A stretch of 64,000 nucleotides of DNA, taken from the NCBI RefSeq assembly GCF_019578655.1, contig NC_063265.1, positions 10,760,501-10,824,500 on the forward strand, written 5' to 3'. The stretch is from Ricinus communis. Taxonomy: Eukaryota; Streptophyta; Magnoliopsida; Malpighiales; Euphorbiaceae. The notes beneath the pieces were generated by a model. It did not search any database. It had not been told where the DNA came from and worked only from the letters and a program-made list of their open reading frames with translations. Position numbers and translations under genes: made by a program. Below, piece by piece: positions 58,623 through 64,000 of this stretch (positions are counted from its first letter, which is position 1; each line of letters begins with the position of its first letter).

Positions 58623-61403
58623 CTAACCAAGCCACTGTTGAGCACGACGGTCTCCGCTGCCACCAACAGAATGGCGGATGCTGATTTTCTCAGTTGAATA
58701 TTTTTCTTGAAGATGTTCGAAAGCAGTCACATCAAGTTTCCCACTAACTGATTTCCCTTGCTTTCTACGAGTTTGCTGCTCCCGAATAGAAGCCCAAAGT
58801 TTCTCTATGGCATCCCTTTGTCGAGATGTGAACCTTGAAACATTATCAAAGGCATGCTTAACCAAGATGTCTATCACTGTTTGGCACCTAAAAGAAAGCA
58901 TTTGAACTCCAGTCAAAATCCCAAAATACTCAAGTAAATGGTTTTGAGAAAAAATAAATAAATAAAAAAGAAAACACATGCAGTTAAATAGCTAAAGAGA
59001 TTATGAATAAGTAGCAAGAAGGCTTAGATTTACCATGGAATTCTGTAACGATGTGCAGCAATTTCTAGACAAATAATCAGGGACTCCCTCTGAGCTTTAA
59101 GATATCTCTTATTCTCTTCCTCCTCCTCCTTGCCCGTATTGGCCAATGTATCTTTCTTCCCCTTTGTGCTTTCATCTTTCTTCGATGTGCTCAAAAAAGC
59201 ATCAAGCCCAAATGGATCAGACTCATTCTTATAATTTTCTTCAGCGGAAGCACCTGAAGATAAATCATGCCTTTTTTTACTGTCTTCATCATTCTTTCCT
59301 GTTTCATCTTTGAGGGCTGCGGCTTCTTCTATGTCATCATCTTCAGTTGCAACTGGAAGATTAGTAATGGCCTCTTTTACTTGTGCAGCTGTTTTTGAAA
59401 ACTGCATGAAGGTCCACAAAAATATCAACACTCAAGCTCAAATGAAAATTCTTGTTTCACAATCATAAGGTAGTTGTCATTATAATTGGATAATGCTTCA
59501 ACAAATAATCAGGTCACTCCCGTAAAATTGATCTCTAGATAGTCGCAAAGAAAATTGAAGCTAACAGAAAAAGAGAAGGTAAAACCAAAGTTAAATTCAG
59601 ACCCAATTGGATCACCTTTAACCAAGCAAAGCATAGAAGTTGATGCCAACAAGTGAAATATTCAAATCCCAGAAGTTCCAGTTAACAATCAACAAAATAA
59701 GCAAAATCTTTACTCTCAATCTATAACATTGTTACAAAATAGAATTTGGTTAGAACAGTAACTAACATGCATATCCTAACACCACTTACCAGATGACACC
59801 TTTCAACAATTACATGGTCATTCAACATTCCCCTCACAGACATTCAAATGCATTGTTTTGTGTCCAATTTAATGTTGTTGTAATGAGATTATTCGCATAG
59901 AACTACTGTGTTTTAAGGTAATATAAGAGTTTACAATGGAAAGAGATAGAATAACCTAATTTATAATAGTACATTTCGTGAAGCATGATGAGAATTACAA
60001 ACTCAGGACTCAATATTCTATATAACAAAATAAAATAGAAGTAACCTACCACAAAGCTGTCATCAGTGTATAAGTCATTTGCCACCACTGCCCTAATTCT
60101 CCATGTAGCTAATTGATGCTTTTGCTTCTTACTAAGGCACTGGAAAAAGGAAATATGGTAAGATTATTATATTTCCTCTACTAAAGCTCGTCAACAAATT
60201 GAGAACAAACTACAAAACTTACTTCAGCAGCATCCTGTGCCACTGAGAACAAGGCATGATAATCTGCACGCAAAGAAGGATCAGTACAAGAGGTGCCTGA
60301 TGACATTGCTGCCTCAAGTATAGCAAAGAAGTGGTCACTAGTTCCTGGTTTTACACTTCCAGCCTGAATTAACTGTATAGCAAGCTTAGACGCCTTAGCA
60401 AACTTTGAAGGATTCTTGATGTGTGAAGCTATCTTCTCCATGGCCTCTACTAGTTGCTTCTCTGAGGCATCTGTTGTGGTTTTAAACCTCAATCGTTTCC
60501 CTGATGCAGCGGCTTTTTCAGGTGCATTTTCTGAAAATTGCAGACTTGTGGTGAATTTTAAGAAAACTTATGAAAGAAAGTAAAAATTTGAGGTCTGGAA
60601 CAAGAAAATAGATGATTGGTTTCTCTGTAACTATATTACTCAATGAAAATCAATGAAACATGTCATAAAGTATCCCTCCAAAAGCAAGTTAATGCAGAAT
60701 ATTACAATATAGAAATTCTAAGAACTTCAGAATCCAAAGTAATTCCAGGAGCAAGAAACTAAACAAACAAATATGAATCACTTTTTAGTTCAAAAGCTTA
60801 AAAATTAAAATCTCAGCTCAAAACCCTAATGCAAGTAATCAGGCGAAGTTTGTTTTAACTAACTACATTACAATATTTCCACCACTATAACAGACACTAA
60901 TTTTCTTTTTAATTTTCCCATTCCTCAACCTGTGAATCAAACAAAGTAACGATGCAATTGAGAGAAGAGAAAGAAGTCATTGCAATATTGCAAAACCACA
61001 AGGGTATATACATCATCCAAATTCACAATAAGGAAGAATATTTCTTTATTTAAAACAACTCAAGTGCAATTAAAGTTTCACTTCCAAAAACGTAAAAACA
61101 AAGCATTCTTAGAGCAATGTAAAAAGAATTGCTTTTTCTTAAAAAAAAAAAGAAGATGAAACAGAACATATAATATTAGTGAAAGCAAAGGGTAAAGAGG
61201 GTACCTTCAGGAACTGGGTTAGATTCAATTGGCTTAGAGCGCTTAAGGGCACTTTTCAAAAGTGGAATTGGAGCTACTTGTTGTGGTCGTGGCGATGGCG
61301 GTGATGATGGCTTTCTGTTATTTGAAGTATTGCTATCTTCTACTAATACTTGTTGATTTTGACTAGAAGGAGGTGGTAATCCTTCAAAAATATCATCATT
61401 CAT
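58623..61403 (-). CDS. Conserved-looking protein of unknown function, five exons
   Basis: Minus-strand exons 61205-61403, 60223-60530, 60050-60139, 59034-59401 and 58623-58887 join in phase to 409 aa. I do not recognise the family. The N terminus (MNDDIFEGLPPPS) is followed by a Pro/Ser-rich disordered stretch and ALKRSKP. An Ala/Lys-rich helical domain comes next (QLVEAMEKIASHIKNPSKFA to LRADYHALFSVAQDAAE), then KKQKHQLATWRIRAVVANDL. An acidic Lys/Glu-rich linker holds SDPFGLDAFL, and a basic helical end (ESLIICLEIAAHRYRIPWCQ, FTSRQRDAIEKLWASIREQQ) finishes QQWLG. There is no signal peptide or membrane segment. The layout suggests a soluble, perhaps nuclear, protein. Clean splice phases and an even coding character make it a real gene. 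Confidence 0.82.
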
Positions 61404-64000
61404 TTTCTCTGTATGTATCTTTCTCTATATCTCAGCAAATGCAATTATCGATCAATGCAAATTTCTAGAGCAGAAAAGTTCAAAATTTTCCTTTTTTTTT
61501 TGGTCTGTTTATTTTGGGAGGAAGACGATGCCAATATAATGGGCCAGACAAGGCCTCTCTGAAAATGGAATTAAGTACTTGTTTCTTTTTGTTAATCTTG
61601 GGCCAAAGCCTTTTCCTTCTCATCAAAGTAAAAAAAACATTCTTTTTTCTGGAAAAATAATATTTTTTTATAAAAAATATGATATTAATTTATTTTTTAT
61701 TTTACTGTACAAAAATTTTAAAAGTATAATTTTTTTAAATCTTTCTAAAAAATATTTTCTTTATTTTTTTTTTCAAAAAACAACCATATTATATTTTTGA
61801 AAGAAAATAGTAAATAATATTTTTAAAAAATAAATTTACATAGTAAAAATAATAGCTTTTGTTGATTTTTAGTAAAATTTTGAACAAGTAAAACATAAAA
61901 GTTTTCTAAATTGTATAAAAATATAAGCCCTAATTATTAATTAAATTTTAAATTTTATACTTTTTAATAAATTTATTCAATTATTTTAAAATTTTAAAAT
62001 AAATATTCATACTTTTAGTTATTTCCGAAAATACTTTTTAATAGTAAATTTTTAAAATTTTATGGTATGAAAGATGACACATGGGAAGTCCAATGTCCTT
62101 ACCAAAAAAATAATAATTATAAATTAATAAAAATAGTTTATTATAGACTTAATAACATAGTCATTAAAAATCTTATATATATGTATCATTTCACACATTT
62201 TATATCTAAACGCAATAAATTCTTTTACCAATTCATTAATTTTTTTTAGTAAACATATTCTATTTGTCATGTCATTTTTTTATTATAAAATTTTAATATT
62301 TATTATCAAAAGGTGTTTTTAAAAATAAATTTAAAATATAAATATTTATTTTAAAAATTTAAAATTATTAAATAAAATTATTAAAAAATATAAAATATAG
62401 GATTAGTTCAAGATATAAAGTAACTAAACCTTTTGAGTCATAGATATTATGATATCCACTCACATATTGTTACAAGAAAAGTGGGCACTGGGCAGAATTG
62501 ATGGTTAATAAAGAACTGACATTCAATATATTAGTGTGGATAGTGGCATCATAGTCTATTGTCTACAAACTCATAAAATAATTTTGTTAAAAAACCTCAT
62601 AAAATATGGATACTCCTCCAAAGTTAATGCATAAATAAACATTTAAAGAAAAAAAAAAGTATAAAAAAGAGAGAGAGGGTCATGCTTAGATTTAGTTTAG
62701 TGGATGTAAATATGAAAAAAATGAGCCCCCTAATAAATTATATACTAGAAATTATCATCAAGTCAACCATAATATATTTAAATGCTAAAAGATACACATT
62801 TATAAATTTAAACTTTTTACTATTTAACTAAAAATATTTAATCCTATCAATCACAATCTAAAGTTAGTGCTCTCTCTAATGATAACTTGAGTGTATATAC
62901 ATATATATAATGCAAAGCACAAAAATAAAGTTCCTAAATTTGAGTTAATTAGATGAATATTTACACATACTCATTGCAAGATTCTCCACACTTTGAATTG
63001 AAAAGACAACAACAAAAACAAGAATCACCATCTTGTGATTCCAAGTTATTGGATTAAAACTAATTAATTTGGCCTAGTTTGGCTTGAATACTATTTTATC
63101 CTTTTTTCCTTTACACTTTCTATTTTTATTTTAGCTTTTGTCAAAATACTTCTCCAGTAATAAAGAATCAGTATGTGAATTATAATATACTTTGAGAAAA
63201 TCTTGGACATATATAAAAATAAATTATAGCACATTAGACCTTATAATAAGATAGAATCTAGTTATCCATCAAATTGTCTTCAGCCAAAGCCAGCATAATT
63301 TTTAAACCCTTGTATGTTATTGACATTATTATTAAAGTTGAAATTCTAAATGAAAGCTCAACTACCTTTGTTGCCTGTAAAATCGGCTAGCTATAGCTAC
63401 CTGTAAGTGATGTATTGTTAACATTAACCAAGTCAGTCTATATTATAAAATTGGCAGACCTTCTTCTCTTTTTAAAGTGATTTGTCACAATTGATTAATC
63501 AACAAAAGAGGATATAACGTTGTTGAGTGGCCCAATTCAACCCAATAATACTAGAGACTCGAACAAGCAAAATTGTGAAAGGCATTGGACTAAATGTCTT
63601 TTCTATCTTGCCCTAGATAATAAGCACTTGTTTATACTAGCTAGTGATTTTTCTTTTCTTTCTCTTTTGAAAGAGAGAGTTGCTTAATTTGATCCTTCCA
63701 CATTATTTGGACAATGTGAATGATTTGGAAGAGGGTTTTTTTTCTTTTTTTTTCTTTATATGTTTGAGGAAGCAAATGGATAGGCTTAAAATTAAAGTTG
63801 GTCATTGAAAAGAAAATGAGAAAAAAACAAAGGAAAAAGCAAAGAGAAAGAAGCCTATCCACTCCAAGAGAGTGAACAAACATGCAAAGAAGGTGAATGA
63901 GTGGCAATAACTAAATTGGCCCTTGCTTTCATGAGTGTTAATTTCATTGTTGGCAACCCTTCTTTAATTGCAACAATTCTAAAACCCTTTTCAATTCAAT
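61404..64000. other. AT-rich intergenic DNA, no gene seen
   Basis: The leader of the unknown gene should begin within about 100 bp of 61404. Beyond that no coding region is seen to the end of the window. A foldback element lies at 61951-62405. Open frames here (for example 63641-63907 -) are low-complexity. Confidence 0.6.
61951..62405. mobile_element. MITE-like foldback element
   Basis: The left arm 61951-62038 and the reverse complement of the right arm 62308-62405 align over about 88 bp. Examples are TTTTATACTTTTTAATAA against TTTTATATTTTTTAATAA, and TTTTAAAATAAATATTCATA against TTTTAAAATAAATATTTATA. The spacer of about 270 bp has no coding capacity. No target-site duplication was fixed. 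AT-richness raises the chance of spurious pairing, but the length and collinearity argue for a real inverted repeat. Confidence 0.55.

Overview
This is a 64 kb piece of plant nuclear DNA from a eudicot. The evidence is spliced genes with GT-AG introns, strongly AT-rich intergenic DNA, a Ty1/copia retrotransposon, a chloroplast-targeted Rubisco chaperone (RAF1), a PEPC kinase, an AP2/ERF factor, a DYW-type PPR pseudogene and plant-type cyclophilin and PP1 genes. I cannot fix the species. A rosid, perhaps in Malpighiales, is only a guess. No tRNA, rRNA or CRISPR array was seen.

Layout. 1-1,880: AT-rich, no gene seen. 1,881-6,505: a decayed but structurally complete Ty1/copia element (LTR, primer site, gag-pol, polypurine tract, LTR). 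6,506-15,600: gene-poor AT-rich DNA with a probable old Ty3/gypsy LTR remnant and diverged repeats. 15,703-16,901: PEPC kinase, two exons (+). 21,685-28,034: PP1 catalytic subunit, four coding exons (-). 30,848-33,590: ASCH-domain protein, seven coding exons (+). 35,857-41,802: a tandem array of small secreted-peptide-like genes and pseudogenes, with a broken GRF zinc-finger gene inside it. 43,100-43,774: group IX-like ERF (-). 43,900-51,560: long gene-poor stretch. 51,615-52,967: RAF1 (+). 54,066-55,850: cyclophilin with a 5'UTR intron (-). 56,560-58,025: PPR-DYW pseudogene (+). 58,623-61,403: conserved-looking protein of unknown function, five exons (-). 61,404-64,000: AT-rich, with a foldback MITE-like element.

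The housekeeping genes do not form a pathway; this is ordinary plant gene order. PEPC kinase and RAF1 both serve carbon metabolism but lie 35 kb apart, and I see no functional link. The least explained part is the 35.8-41.8 kb array. At least three paralogues share a signal peptide, a basic/hydrophobic core and a Pro-rich tail, and they also share a promoter block. A second subfamily of two frame-broken members carries a Pro-rich tail with a short IDA-like string. It looks like a lineage-specific birth-and-death cluster of secreted peptide precursors.

Exon boundaries were derived by hand from reading-frame continuity and GT/AG sites. All five spliced gene models close in phase, but none has been checked against transcripts.
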